NCBI GenBank assembly: GCA_963786635.1
Contig: CAWAZV010000008.1
Location: 248,001-312,000 of the forward strand
From: FEB-7 sp963786635
GTDB lineage: Bacteria > Pseudomonadota > Gammaproteobacteria > Burkholderiales > Usitatibacteraceae
Length of the DNA stretch: 64,000 nucleotides
Reading direction: 5' to 3'
Shown: positions 19,281 through 29,416 of the stretch, one piece after another
Position numbering within the stretch: the stretch's first letter is position 1
Layout: every line of letters starts with the position of its first letter
Position numbers and translations under genes: made by a program
The notes under the pieces: generated by a model
What the model was told of the DNA's origin: nothing
Database searches by the model: none
The model's input: only the letters and a program-made list of their open reading frames with translations

Positions 19281-19754
19281 AGCGGCAGTTCCGAGACTAC
19301 CCCGGTCTGCTCGCGCAATTGCCGCGCCAGCTGGCGGGCGATCTGCAGCGTGATCTTCAGCGCGATCGCCTTGTGGGACTCGGCGAGGCCGTCGAAGTCA
19401 CGCCGGGAGAGCGTCTGCAGAAGGCATTCCTGCGCGGCGCGCGCCTGCGCCGACCGCGGGTAGCCCCCGAGGATGGCGAGCTCGCCGAATGCGCTCCCCG
19501 GGCCGATCTCGGCGATTTTCCCGGTCTCCGGCTCGCCCTGCCGGCAGATCAGCACCTTGCCGGAGATCACGACGTAGAGCGCCTGCGAGTCCTCGCCCTG
19601 GTCGAAGATGACCTCGCCCTGCTCGTAGCGGCGCTCGTGCAGCAGGCCGGCGACCACGCGATGTTCCTTCGCATCGAGGGCCGAGAACAGCGAGACGTGC
19701 GCCAGGCCGTTGCGGGCCGCGCGAGTCCTTCCTTTGCCGGGTCAGGGGAAACAT
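19277..19754 (-). CDS. Stand-alone cyclic-nucleotide-binding-domain protein (apparent frameshift near 19720)
   Basis: About 158 residues forming a single CNB domain: FDQGEDSQALYVVISGKVLI, then GSAFGELAILGGYPRSAQARA, which matches the phosphate-binding cassette (Gly-Glu and Arg kept, but the Thr/Ser after R-x-A is Gln), and a final helix. There is no DNA-binding or kinase domain. The CNB frame has no start codon before an upstream stop, whereas an ATG at 19754 in a neighbouring frame gives MFPLTRQRKDSR, so one missing base near 19720 is likely. It overlaps the PerM-like permease gene by four bases, which suggests it controls that transporter. Ligand binding is uncertain. Confidence 0.75.
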
Positions 19755-19999
19755 GGGGGCGGTTGGCGGTCAGTTGTCGCGCGGGGACGGATCCCCGGAG
19801 GCAAGCGGATCGGGATCCTGATGCTCATGCCGCGATGATGTGAGCATGCGTGGCGCCCGTCAATGTCGCGAGCCGCGGCGATGGCCAACGCCGATCGGTC
19901 AGAGCGGATTCGGGACGCGTCCGCTTCGATCCGTTATCATGGTTCGCTCCGCATCCGGCGACGGGTGCGCTCGGATGGCGCGGCGCACGGGGGGACAGG
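19755..19999. other. Divergent intergenic region between the CNB-permease pair and the pqi operon
   Basis: These 245 bp must hold the promoters of both transcription units. I could not identify a convincing sigma-70 or sigma-54 promoter or an operator. Short reading frames cross it but none has a recognisable product. Confidence 0.5.
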
Positions 20000-21270
20000 G
20001 TGAATCAGGGGGACGGGCAGGCGACAGGTGCCGGCGGGCTGACGGCCTGCAAGGAGTGCGACCTGCTGCACCGCATCGCGCCGCTCGCGCCCGGGGGCAA
20101 GGCGCTGTGCACCCGATGTGCGTCGCCACTGTATCGCCACGTGCCCGACAGTCTCGACCGTGCGTGCGCGCTCTACCTTGCCGCGTTGATGCTTTGGGTG
20201 ATGGCGAACGCATTTCCGTTCGTTTCCCTCAAGTTGAGCGGGCGTGTCGAGGACAACGTGATGCTGTCGGGCCCGCTTGCGCTGGCGCGCGAGGGGATGC
20301 CCGAGCTGGGTCTTCTGGTGTTCCTGACCAGCATCCTGTTTCCGCTCGCGACCATCGCCGGTTCGCTCTACGTGCTGCTGCCCCTGCGCTTCGGCTGGCG
20401 CTTCCCCGGCGCCGCGCCGGTCTACCGCGTGGTCCGGCTGCTGGACCCCTGGAGCCTCGTCGGCGTGTTCATGCTGGGCCTGCTGGTGCGATCGTGAAGC
20501 TGCTGGACCTCGCCGACGTGGTGCCGGGCACCGGGCTGTATGCCTTCGCCGGCTTGCTGCTCGCGACCGCCGCAGCGAACGCGAACCTGGACCACGGGGC
20601 GATCTGGCCGCGCGTCGGTCCGCTGCCTGCGGGACCTGGCCCGGTGCCGGCGGCCACGGCAGCCGCGCTCGGCCTGACGGGCTGCCCCACCTGCGAACTG
20701 CTGGTGCCGGCCGCGCCGCCGGGCGGCCGCGCGCACTGTCCGCGCTGCGGCAGCCCGGTCCACGGCCTGCGCCAGCCCGACAGCATCGCGCGCACCTGGG
20801 CGCTGCTCGTTTCCGCGGCGCTGCTGCTGATCCCGGCCAACCTGTATCCGGTGATGACGGTGATCCGGTTCGGCCAGGGCGAGCCGAACACCATCCTGAG
20901 CGGCGTGATGCACCTGATCGATTCCGGCATGTGGCCGCTGGCGATGCTGGTGTTCTTCGCCAGCTTCGTGGTGCCGCTCACCAAGATCGCGGTGCTGGTC
21001 CTGCTGCTGGTGACGGTGCACCGGGATCTGCCTGGCGCCGGCGCGACCGTACCTTGCTCTACCGCGTCACCGAGGTGGTGGGCGCCTGGTCGATGGTCGA
21101 CATCTTTCTCGTCGGCATCCTGGTCGCGCTGGTGAACCTCGGCGCGCTGGCGACCGTGCGCCCGGGCGTCGGCGCGATCTTCTTCGGCGGCCGCGGTGGT
21201 GCTCACCATGCTCGCGGCCATGAGCTTCGATCCGCGCCTGATCTGGGACCGCGCGGAGCGCCCGCGATGA
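20000..21270 (+). CDS. pqiA: PqiA-family integral membrane protein, two tandem domains (three apparent frameshifts)
   Basis: Two PqiA domains follow each other. Each starts with a zinc-ribbon of two Cys pairs (CKECD...CTRC and CPTCE...CPRC) and continues with four membrane helices, as in E. coli PqiA. Breaks near 20490, 21030 and 21190 separate the pieces; the joined protein ends with WDRAERPR at a TGA overlapping pqiB. The GTG at 20000 is the best start because the zinc-ribbon begins shortly after it. PqiA is the inner-membrane partner of the PqiB lipid-transport tunnel. The total of about 420 residues is normal for the family. Confidence 0.9.
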
Positions 21271-22956
21271 GCGAGGCGCACGACACCCGGGACAGCGGCG
21301 CCGCCCGAGCCGGTGCTGCGCCGGCGCTCGGGGCCGTCGCTGGTCTGGCTGATCCCGCTGCTCACCGCGCTGATCGGCGGCTGGCTGATCTACAAGACGA
21401 TTTCGGAGAAGGGTCCTGCGCTCAGCATCAGCTTCATGCACGCCGAGGGCATCGAGGTCGGCAAGACGCGCATCAAGTACAAGAACCTGGACATCGGCGT
21501 GGTGGAAGGGCTGCGTTTCAGCGACGATTTCGCGCGCGTGGTGGTGCTGGCGCGGCTCAACAAGGAGGCGGCGCCGTTCCTGAAGCGCGGCACGCGCTTC
21601 TGGGTGGTCAAGCCGAGCCTCGGGCTGCGCGGCGTTTCGGGCCTGAGTACCCTGATCTCGGGCGCCTTCATCGAGATCGAGCCCGGCCAGGGCGCGACAG
21701 AGACGAATTTCATCGGCCTCGAGGTGCCGCCGGTGGTCGCCGCGAGCGCGGCCGGGCGCAGGATCGAGCTGGTGACCACGCGGCTCGGCTCGATCGACCG
21801 GGGTTCGCCGCTCTACTACCAGGGGATCCTCGCCGGCGAGGTGCTGGGCTACGAGATGGCCGACGACTACCGCAGCGTGCTGGTGCACGCCTTCGTCAAG
21901 GAGCCCTTCGACCGGCTGCTGCGTTCGAGCACGCGCTTCTGGCACGCCAGCGGAGTCGAAGTGGCGCTCGGCGCCGACGGCCTGCGCGTGCAGACCGAGT
22001 CCATCCAGGCCATGCTGTTCGGCGGCATCGCCTTCGACACGCCCGATGCGCAGGACGGCGCGAGCGAGAACACCGACGGGCTGGTGTTCACGCTGTTCGA
22101 CGACCGGCGCTCGGTCCAGGACCGCGCCTATACGAGCAAGGCCAGGTTCGTGCTCCATTTCGGCGAATCGGTGCGCGGCCTGGCGGTCGGGGCGCCGGTG
22201 GAATTCAAGGGAATCAAGATCGGCGCGGTAACCGGAATCCGGCTCGAGTACGAGCCGAAGAGCGGGACATTCCTGATCCCGGTGGTGATCGAAATCGAGC
22301 CCGAGCGCGTCCTCGAGCGTTCACCGGCGCGCGGCGAAGGCCTGCGGGCAGCGCCGCAGGCGACCCTCCAGGCGCTCGTCAAGCGCGGCCTGCGTGCGCG
22401 CCTGCAGACCGGCAACCTTCTCACCGGACAATTGTTCGTCGAGCTCGACATGCATCCGAAGTCGAAGATCCGGCTGGTGCAGGCCGCCGGGCCGTATCCC
22501 GAGCTGCCGACCATCCCGGGAAGCATCGGGCAGATGACGGTATCGGTCGAGAGCATCCTCGCCAAGCTCGACCGCATCGATCTCGAGGCCATCGGCACGG
22601 ATCTGCAAGGCACGCTCGCCGGCACCAGCAAGCTGGCCAATCAACCGGAATTGCAGCGCTCGATCGCCGATCTGTCGGCCTCGCTCGCCAGCCTGCGCAG
22701 CATCCTGCACAAGGTGGACCAGCACGCCGAGCCGATCGCCGCGAACCTGGACAAGGCGCTCGTTTCGGCGCGCGAAACGCTGACGCTGCTCGACGGTGTG
22801 CTCGCACCCGACTCGCCGTTGCACGAACGCAGCTTGCGTCTTGCCGAGGAGCTGCGCGAGGCCGCTCGCTCGATCCGCGCACTGGTGGACATCCTGCAGC
22901 GCGATCCGCAATCCGTGATGTTCGGCAGGAAGGCTCCACCGGAGAGGACCCAGTGA
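21267..22956 (+). CDS. pqiB: PqiB-family MCE protein (apparent frameshift near 21300)
   Basis: About 560 residues. The ATG at 21267 overlaps the pqiA stop (ATGA). After a short cytoplasmic tail and a frame change near 21300 comes one transmembrane helix (LVWLIPLLTALIGGWLIYK), then three MCE domains (starts near IEVGKTRIKYKNL, YYQGILAGEVLGYE and GAPVEFKGIKIGAVTG) and a long C-terminal helical region. PqiB in E. coli forms a stacked-ring tunnel carrying lipids between the membranes. The three MCE domains match the family. The gene stop shares one base with the pqiC start. Confidence 0.93.
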
Positions 22957-23564
22957 TGCACAAGTTCGCCATTGCCGCTTTTGCGGCCGCACTTGCCGTG
23001 GCCCTCGCGACGGGTTGCTCCTCCCTGCCGCCGGTGCGGTTCTATGTCGTCACGCCGCTCGCGGGTCCGGCGCCGGCCACGCGGGCGCCCGGCCCTGGCG
23101 TCGTGGTCGCCGCCGTGCGCCTGCCCGAGTACCTCGAACGCCCGCAACTGGTCACGCGCAGCGGCGACAACCGGCTGCAGCTGGAGGAGTTCCACCAGTG
23201 GGGCGGGAACCTGGGCAAGGACCTGACGCGCGTGCTGGCGGAGAACCTTTCCCTGCTGCTCGGCAGCGACGCGGTGGTCGCGGCGCCGCATGCGCTGCGC
23301 ATGCGGCCGGATTACCGCGTGGAACTCGAGGTGCTGCGGTTCGAGCGCGCCGGCGATGCGCGGGTGCACCTGACGGCCAAGTGGTGGCTTCAGCGCGGCG
23401 CGGGCGGCTCGCCGCTGGCCAGCCCCACGACCACGCTGGCCAGCGAGCCGCTGGCCGAGGCGGCGAGTGCGGAGCTCACGGTCGCGGCGATGAGCGGCGT
23501 CTACGGCGAACTTTCGCGTGTCATCGCGCAGGCGATCACGCGCCAGGAGATGGCGGCGCGATGA
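22956..23564 (+). CDS. pqiC: PqiC-like outer membrane lipoprotein (ABC-type transport auxiliary)
   Basis: A 202-residue lipoprotein with signal sequence and lipobox ATGC at Cys21, followed by RFYVVTPLAG and PEYLERPQLVTRSGDNRLQLEEFHQWG, the hallmark of the PqiC/YmbA family (PF03886). It anchors the distal end of the PqiB tunnel to the outer membrane. The start shares one base with the pqiB stop (TGATG), and its own stop overlaps the next gene (ATGA). The gene is intact. Confidence 0.93.
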   Translation: MHKFAIAAFAAALAVALATGCSSLPPVRFYVVTPLAGPAPATRAPGPGVVVAAVRLPEYLERPQLVTRSGDNRLQLEEFHQWGGNLGKDLTRVLAENLSLLLGSDAVVAAPHALRMRPDYRVELEVLRFERAGDARVHLTAKWWLQRGAGGSPLASPTTTLASEPLAEAASAELTVAAMSGVYGELSRVIAQAITRQEMAAR

Positions 23565-24395
23565 GCGGAGCGATCGCGAGCACTGGCTGCACTGGCGGTA
23601 CTTTGCCTGGTTCCGGTTGCGGCGCTCGCTGCGCCGAGCGCCTCCGAAATCATCGACGGGGTGCGCTCGAACCGTCCGCAGGCCTGCTGCATCTACCAGG
23701 AGCTGACCATGATCCTGTCGGATCCCGCGGGCGAAGGCGGGGTGCGGAGAATCCGCTGGTTCGAACGCCATGAGCCGGACGGCGGCAGCCGGTTGCTCCT
23801 CGTGTTCGTCGCGCCGGCCGATGTGCGCGGCGCCGCCATACTGGTGACGCGCGACCCGTCCGGCGCCACGCGGGGCGAGGTCCACCTGCCGGCGCTCGGC
23901 AGGCCGCTCGACCTGGTCGCCAGGACTGCGGGCGCGATGCCGCTGGTTGGCAGCGACTTCAAGCTTGCCGACCTGTTCAGGGGGGCGCCGCGCGATTTCA
24001 CCTACGAGCGCGAAGCCGACGCGGAGATCGACCGCAGCGTGCACTACGTCATACGCGCCACACCGGTCAAGGGCGCGGAGCAGCGCACCGGGGGAGGTCC
24101 GCGCCGCCACTACGTGCGCAAGGGCGACTATTTTCTCGTGCGCACGGAATTTCATGACGTGCGGGGCGTGCTGGCGCGCCGCCAGAGCTTCCGCGACGCC
24201 AGGCAGGTCGAGCCCGGCGTCTGGCAGGCCGACATGATCCTGATGGAAGACTTCGGCGAGCGGCACCGCACGCTGCTCAAGGTCGAGCGACGCGTCTTCT
24301 CGCCCGATTACGCCCCGGCCGAAATCTTCTCCCGGCAGTGGCTGGCCGAGGGGCGCCACCTGCTCATCGGCGGCGACGCGCCGTTCGGGCCCTAG
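23561..24395 (+). CDS. LolA-like outer membrane lipoprotein-sorting protein (apparent frameshift near 23580)
   Basis: About 277 residues. The start at 23561 overlaps the pqiC stop. A frame change near 23580 joins the start to a clear signal peptide ending in AALAAPSASEIIDG. The mature domain matches the LolA-fold 'outer membrane lipoprotein-sorting' family that accompanies RND/MMPL transporters, with DSSVHYVIRATP-like and FSPDYAPAEIFS segments. Such proteins probably bind lipid or lipoprotein acyl chains in the periplasm and hand them to the adjacent transporter. Its place between pqiC and the RND gene supports a role in envelope lipid traffic. The exact cargo is unknown. Confidence 0.8.
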
Positions 24396-24410
24396 GAAGG
24401 GGCGCGCGAC

Positions 24411-27144
24411 ATGCTGCAGAAACTGCTCCTGGCCGGTGTCGAACGCCGCTACGCCCTGGTCCTGTGCCTGCTGGCGCTCACCGTGCTGGCGGCATTGGGC
24501 GTGCCCAAGGTACGGATCGACACCGGCTTCGACCGGTTGATCCTGGAGAAGAGCGCCGACCGGCAGACCTACCAGCGGGTGACGCGCGAGTTCGGCTCGG
24601 ACAACCAGACGATCGTCTACGTGCGCGACGCCGCGCTGTGGACGCCCGAGAAGCTGGCGGTGCTCGAGCGCCTGCACCGCACGCTCGGGGCGCTGCCTGC
24701 GGTGGAGCGCATCGACGACCTCTATACGCAGCGCAGCCTGCGCAGTATCGACGGCAGGGTGGCCGCCGGCCCGCTGCTCTCCGGCGTGCCGGCGGACGCC
24801 GAGGCGGCTGCGAGCGCCCGCCGCAATGCGCTTGCCGATCCGCTGGCACTGCGCAACCTGATCTCGGCCGACGGCAACGCGGTAGCGCTGACGGTCTCGC
24901 TGCGCGAGCGCGCCGACACCGAGGCGGACCGCACCGCCTACTACGCCATCGAACAGGCGCTTGCGCCAGCGCGTGACACGTTCGCCGAAGTGTTCCAGGT
25001 CGGACCGCCGCGCATCGGCGTCGAACTCGAGCGCAGCCTGCTGCACGACCTGAAGGTGCTGCTGCCGGTGTCCGCGGTGCTGCTGGTCCTTGCCGTGCTC
25101 GCGATCTCCCGCAGCCTGTTTGCGGCACTGGTGCCGCTGGCGACCGCCGGGTTGAGCCTGCTGTGGACGCTGGGAATGCTCGGTCATGCCGGCATTCCGC
25201 TCGGCATCCTGAGCGCGATCCTGCCCTCGCTGGTGGTGGCGATCGGTGCGACCGGGAGCCTGTACTTGATGGAAGGCTACTTCAAGGGGCTCGCCGCTTC
25301 GGCAGACGGGGGGCGCGCCGCCGCCACCCGGTACCTGGTGACGCATCTCGGCGCGTCGGCAATCCTCACGGTGGCCACTACCGCAATCGGCTTCGCAGCC
25401 AACGCCTTCATCGGCATCGCGCTGATCCGGGACTTCGTGGCCGCCGCCACGTTCGCCATCCTGGCCAATGGCGCCGTCACGCTGCTGCTGGTGCCGCTGC
25501 TGCTGGCGCTCGCCGGGCCGCGGCGCATGCCGCGCTGCGCAAGGCGCCGACGAGGCAAATCCGGTGGCCGGCATCGCCTTGCAGGCGCTCGGCCTGATGC
25601 GCGGGCGCCTGGTCTTCTACGTGCTCGCACTTGCGGCGGCGCTGGTCGTGGCGTTCATCTACCAGGTGGAGCGGTTCCACGTGACGAACGATCCGCTGAC
25701 CTACTTTCACGCCGATCGCGCGCTGGCGCTCGACGCGAGGCGCGTCCAGCACGACCTGGCCGGGGTGAAGGTGTTCTACATCACGCTCGAGTCCGGCAAC
25801 GAGCGCGCATTCCAGGACCCGCCAAACCTGCAGAAGCTCGTGGATATCCAGGCCTTCGTCGCCAAGCAGGGCGTCTTCGATCGCAGCCTGTCGCTTGCGG
25901 ACAAGCTCTCGCTCGTGAACCGCGAGCTGAACGACGGCCGTCCCGAGGCCTACCGTGTGCCGGCGACGCGCAAGCTGGTGGCGCAAAGCCTGCTGTTCTT
26001 CCAGCGGCGCGACCTCGAGCCGTACGTCAGCCAGGATTTCCGGCGCGCGAACATCGTGGTGCGCCACGACGTCAAGGACTCGACCACGCTGAACAACCAT
26101 GTCGAGGAACTGCGCCAGGTCGTGCGCCACATCGCGGGGCCCGACATGGCCGGCGCGGTGACGGGGGAGAACCTGATGGTCAATGCCGCGGCCGATCGCC
26201 TGCTCAGGGGCCAGGTCGAGGCGATCTCGATCCTGGTGACGGCGATCTTCCTCGCGATGTCGCTGATGTTCACCTCGTTCAAGGGCGGGCTGATCGCGCT
26301 GGTGCCGAGCATCCTGCCGATCGCGCTGATGTTCTTCTCGATGGTGCTGCTGGACATCCCGTTGAACGCCGGCACCGTGATGGTGGCGACCATCGCCATC
26401 GGCATCGCGATCGACGGCACCATCCGCCTGTTCCTGCGCTACAACGCGCGGTGCCGCAGGACCTCGAACAACGACGCGGCGATGCTCGAGACCGTAAGGG
26501 AGGAGGCCAGGCCGGTGGTCGCGGCGAGCCTCGCGCTGGCGATCGGCTTCGGCGTGCTGCTGCTGTCGGACCTCACGATCGTGGCGCAGTTCGGCGCACT
26601 TGCGGCCTGCACCATCCTGTTTTCGACATTCACCAACCTGCTGGTCACGCCGATGGTGATGTCGCGCATCCGGCTGGTCGGCCTGTACCAGATCCTCGCC
26701 ATGTCGGTGCAGCGCCAGGTACTCGACGACAGCCCGCTGTTCCAGGGCATGACGTCATACCAGGTGCGCAAGGCGATCCTGATCTCGGAGTTGCACGAGG
26801 TCGCCGCGGGGACGCGGCTCATCGAGCAGGGCACGATGGGCAGCAGCATGTACCTGGTGGTGAGCGGCGAGCTGGAGGTGGTGCGCCGCGACGACGCAAG
26901 CGAGCACAGGCTGGCGCTGCTCAAGCCCGGGGACGTGCTCGGCGAGATCGGGTTCATCCGCGCCACGCGCCGCACCGCCGACGTGCGCGCGCTGGGACCG
27001 GTTTCGGTCCTGCGCTTCGACCGCGACAAGCTCGCGAACGACCTGCGCTTCTTCCCCAGGATCGTCGCCAAGCTCAACTTCAACATCAGCTGCATTCTTG
27101 GCCAGCGGCTCGCCGAACTGGTCGAATCCGGCGCGCCCGAGTAG
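24411..27144 (+). CDS. RND/MMPL-family transporter fused to a C-terminal cyclic-nucleotide-binding domain (apparent frameshift near 25550)
   Basis: About 910 residues. Two RND halves are visible, each with a first helix, a periplasmic domain and a five-helix bundle; the second bundle carries the conserved Asp in TIAIGIAIDGTIRLFL. From about residue 765 a full CNB domain follows: QVLDDSPLFQGM, a LYLVV-like beta-roll (SSMYLVVSGELEVV), and the phosphate cassette GDVLGEIGFIRATRRTADV (Gly-Glu and Arg kept; the usual Thr/Ser is Asp). The frame changes once, near 25550, between the halves. RND proteins of this group move lipids or hydrophobic molecules. A built-in nucleotide-binding domain suggests direct regulation of transport. 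It starts 15 bp after the LolA-like gene. Confidence 0.87.
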
Positions 27145-27148
27145 CCGG

Positions 27149-27952
27149 TCAGCAACCCCGGGGGCCGGGAAACCTGGCTTCACGAAGGAGCTCCGCGAGA
27201 ACCGCGCCGTACTCGGCGCAGGCGGCGACCTCCTCGGGTTCGACGTGCGCGGTCGGCCAGGTCAGCGCGAGTCCCCGCGCATCCCACAGGAATGCCGCCC
27301 GGCCGTGGTGCCCCTCGAGCAGCCAGTCGCGGACCGACGGCGAGAGACGCTGGAGCAGCCCCTGCGGTTTGCCGAACGCCGTGTAGGCGAGACCGAAGGC
27401 ATCGGCAGGAAGCGGCAGGTGGTCTTCCGGCGTGATCGACAGGGAATCGGCGCGGTCATTGCCGAAATTGAGCCTGACATACGCCTGGCCCGCCGCCCAG
27501 GCCGCCTTGGCCACCAGCCCGCCGAGAAAGCCGCTGCCGCGATTGGCCTTGGCCGCCTGCGGGTGCACACCTTCGGGAAGCGCCATCAGCAACAGCTCAC
27601 CGCCGCCAGTTCCGGCCTCGGGTGCGGTCCACCGGGTGTAGCGAGTCGAGCCATTGCGACGGGTGGCAAGTCCGTCGCCAACCTCCGACGTGAGCATCGT
27701 CACCTCGGCATGCCACGGCACGCCCCGCGTGGTGCCGCTGAAACGGTGCGTGCCGGGTATGACACCCTGATTGGTGTCAAGGCCGCCCGGCGCGGTGTAG
27801 GCCATGCCATGCTGCCGCGCCTCTTCCGTGTTGCGCGCGACAAGCGCCTCACGACGCCCGCTCGCGCCGCGCCGCAGGAGATAGCCGCCGAAAAGCGCGA
27901 ACAGGACCAGGGGCCAGTATTCGCGCAGCAACACCATCAGCGTGTACTCCAT
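27149..27952 (-). CDS. Hypothetical membrane-anchored protein
   Basis: A 267-residue protein with one N-terminal membrane helix (residues about 12-30, PLVLFALFGGYLLRRG) and a soluble remainder, probably cytoplasmic because of the positive RRGASGRREA stretch after the helix. The soluble part contains PGTHRFSGTTRGVPWHAEV and is otherwise unlike any family I know. It is intact, convergent with the RND gene (4 bp between stops), and 48 bp downstream of the OmpA-like gene on the same strand, so the two may share a transcript. Confidence 0.7.
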   Translation of the reverse strand: MEYTLMVLLREYWPLVLFALFGGYLLRRGASGRREALVARNTEEARQHGMAYTAPGGLDTNQGVIPGTHRFSGTTRGVPWHAEVTMLTSEVGDGLATRRNGSTRYTRWTAPEAGTGGGELLLMALPEGVHPQAAKANRGSGFLGGLVAKAAWAAGQAYVRLNFGNDRADSLSITPEDHLPLPADAFGLAYTAFGKPQGLLQRLSPSVRDWLLEGHHGRAAFLWDARGLALTWPTAHVEPEEVAACAEYGAVLAELLREARFPGPRGC

Positions 27953-28000
27953 CGCCTCACTCCCTTCCCGCCCCGGCCGGCAAGCGCCACCGGCAGGGCA

Positions 28001-28904
28001 TCAACGAAGCACCATCTCCACGCGCCGATTCTTCGCGCGCCCGGCCTCGTCCGCATTGCTGGCTACCGGCGCGAACGGCCCCACGCCCTCGGCGACCGAG
28101 GCGATCCTTCGCAATGCCGTGCTGGCCCGGCAGCGCCGCCACGACACTCGCCGCGCGATCGCGCGAGAGCTTCAGGTTGTGGTCGGCGGCGCCCTGCATG
28201 TCGGTGTGGCCGATGATGTACACCTTGCTGCCTGCGTTCGCCTTCAGCCACTTGGCCATCTCCGCCAGCGTCGGGCCGGACTCGGGCTTGATGGTGGCCT
28301 TGTCGGTGTCGAAGTAGATGCCGTAGAAGACGACCTTGCCGCCCGTGCCGATGTCCTTGGCGATCTGGTCGGCCGACAGCACGATCGTCTGCTCCATCGC
28401 CTTGACGCGCACGATCTTGTGCATGATGGCGCTGCACACCTTGCTGTCGCCGCGCCCGCAGCCGACGCTGCCCCAGTACTCGGCGCCGCCCTTCTCGATC
28501 CGGTAGTGGATGGACTTGCCGTTCGACGGCGTGGAGAGCACGGTGCCGCCGCCCTTCTGGAGGGCCGCCAGGAAGTTGCGCTGCAGTTCGAGAGGGGAGG
28601 GGTGCGACCCGGAAGCATCCCTGTCGATTTCGTCGAAGTAGTACCAGTACTCCCCCTCCTTCTTGACCGTCGCGAAGTTGCTATCGAGCTTCGCGGGGTC
28701 CCTGGCCGCCTCGAGTTCCAGCTCCAGGAAGCGCGAGCGCTCGCAGCCGGAAAGGAAGGCGCCGGGAAACCTCTCGAACACCGGGTTGGGCTGGCACTTC
28801 GCGTTGTCCTTCGACTTCGCCTTTTGCGCGGCGGCATCGGTGGCGGCGAACGCGAACAGCGCCGCGAAGGCGCCGGCAAGCACGAGTCGGACAGGGGCTT
28901 TCAT
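28001..28904 (-). CDS. OmpA-family peptidoglycan-binding outer membrane protein (apparent frameshift near 28095)
   Basis: About 300 residues. A signal peptide ends near residue 26. An unrecognised domain of about 170 residues with four Cys follows, then a C-terminal OmpA domain with YFDTDKATIKPES, a VYIIGHTDMQG motif and LSRDRAASVVAAL. These bind diaminopimelate in peptidoglycan. The last 30 residues are in another frame after about 28095, ending with NRRVEMVLR, the expected end of the domain. An AAAGGA ribosome-binding site precedes the ATG. It would tether the outer membrane to the cell wall. Confidence 0.88.
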
Positions 28905-28957
28905 GAAAATCCTTTCTTCTGGTTGTTGTTACCCGCATCCGGCCGGGCGGCGCTTCC

Positions 28958-29200
28958 TCAAGTGTTGGCGGAAAGCCGCGCCTCCAGCGCGGCGACTTTC
29001 GCTTCCAGCTCGGCCACGCGGATCCGGGCGCGGGCGAGGACTTCCGACTGCACGTCGAATTCCTCGCGCGTGACCAGATCGAGGCGCGCGAACGCGGTGG
29101 TGAGGACGGCACGGGCGTTCTTTTCCAGTTCACGCGCCGGGTTGTTGGCGGCGGCTTCGGCGAGACGGGCGGCGATTTCGCCCAGCAGCTTTTCGTTCAT
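28958..29200 (-). CDS. ubiK: Ubiquinone biosynthesis accessory factor UbiK (BMFP family)
   Basis: An 80-residue, nearly all-helical protein with the family core LDLVTREEFDVQSEVLARAR followed by a coiled coil rich in Glu and Ala. The start MNEKLLGE at 29200 is preferred over an upstream start at 29239 because it fits the family length. UbiK assists the soluble ubiquinone-synthesis complex with UbiJ and also has membrane-fusion properties in vitro. It is the gene divergent from the NtrC-type promoter region. Confidence 0.85.
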   Translation of the reverse strand: MNEKLLGEIAARLAEAAANNPARELEKNARAVLTTAFARLDLVTREEFDVQSEVLARARIRVAELEAKVAALEARLSANT

Positions 29201-29242
29201 TGCAATTCCCCGGTTGCGTGATCCGTTGACCCACCGCATGTC

Positions 29243-29259
29243 CGCACCGATTTGGTGCG
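29243..29259. promoter_or_regulatory. Putative NtrC-binding site 1
   Basis: CGCACC-GATTT-GGTGCG is a perfect inverted repeat that fits the enhancer consensus TGCACC-N5-GGTGCA. Its centre is 31 bp (about three helical turns) from the centre of site 2 and about 100 bp upstream of the sigma-54 promoter. Confidence 0.7.
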
Positions 29260-29273
29260 CGACTGCACTCCCC

Positions 29274-29290
29274 TACACCAGCGTGGTGCG
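29274..29290. promoter_or_regulatory. Putative NtrC-binding site 2
   Basis: TACACC-AGCGT-GGTGCG differs from the NtrC consensus at two end positions and is phased with site 1. Together they form a typical paired enhancer. Confidence 0.68.
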
Positions 29291-29350
29291 TCCCATCGAG
29301 GGGTCGGAAATAAATCCTTCACAAACAAAGCCTTGTGCACGACTCCGCGA

Positions 29351-29366
29351 TGGCACGCGTCCTGCT
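29351..29366 (+). promoter_or_regulatory. Sigma-54 (-24/-12) promoter for the porin-glnK-amtB operon
   Basis: TGGCACG-N4-CTGCT matches the sigma-54 consensus TGGCACG-N4-TTGCW with one mismatch; the invariant GG and GC are exactly 12 bp apart. Transcription should begin near 29377, giving a leader of about 40 nt before the porin ATG. Confidence 0.8.
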
Positions 29367-29416
29367 AGTTGTTGCACTGCGCAATTATTTTCAACCCTGA
29401 CCTCAAGGATACCGCT

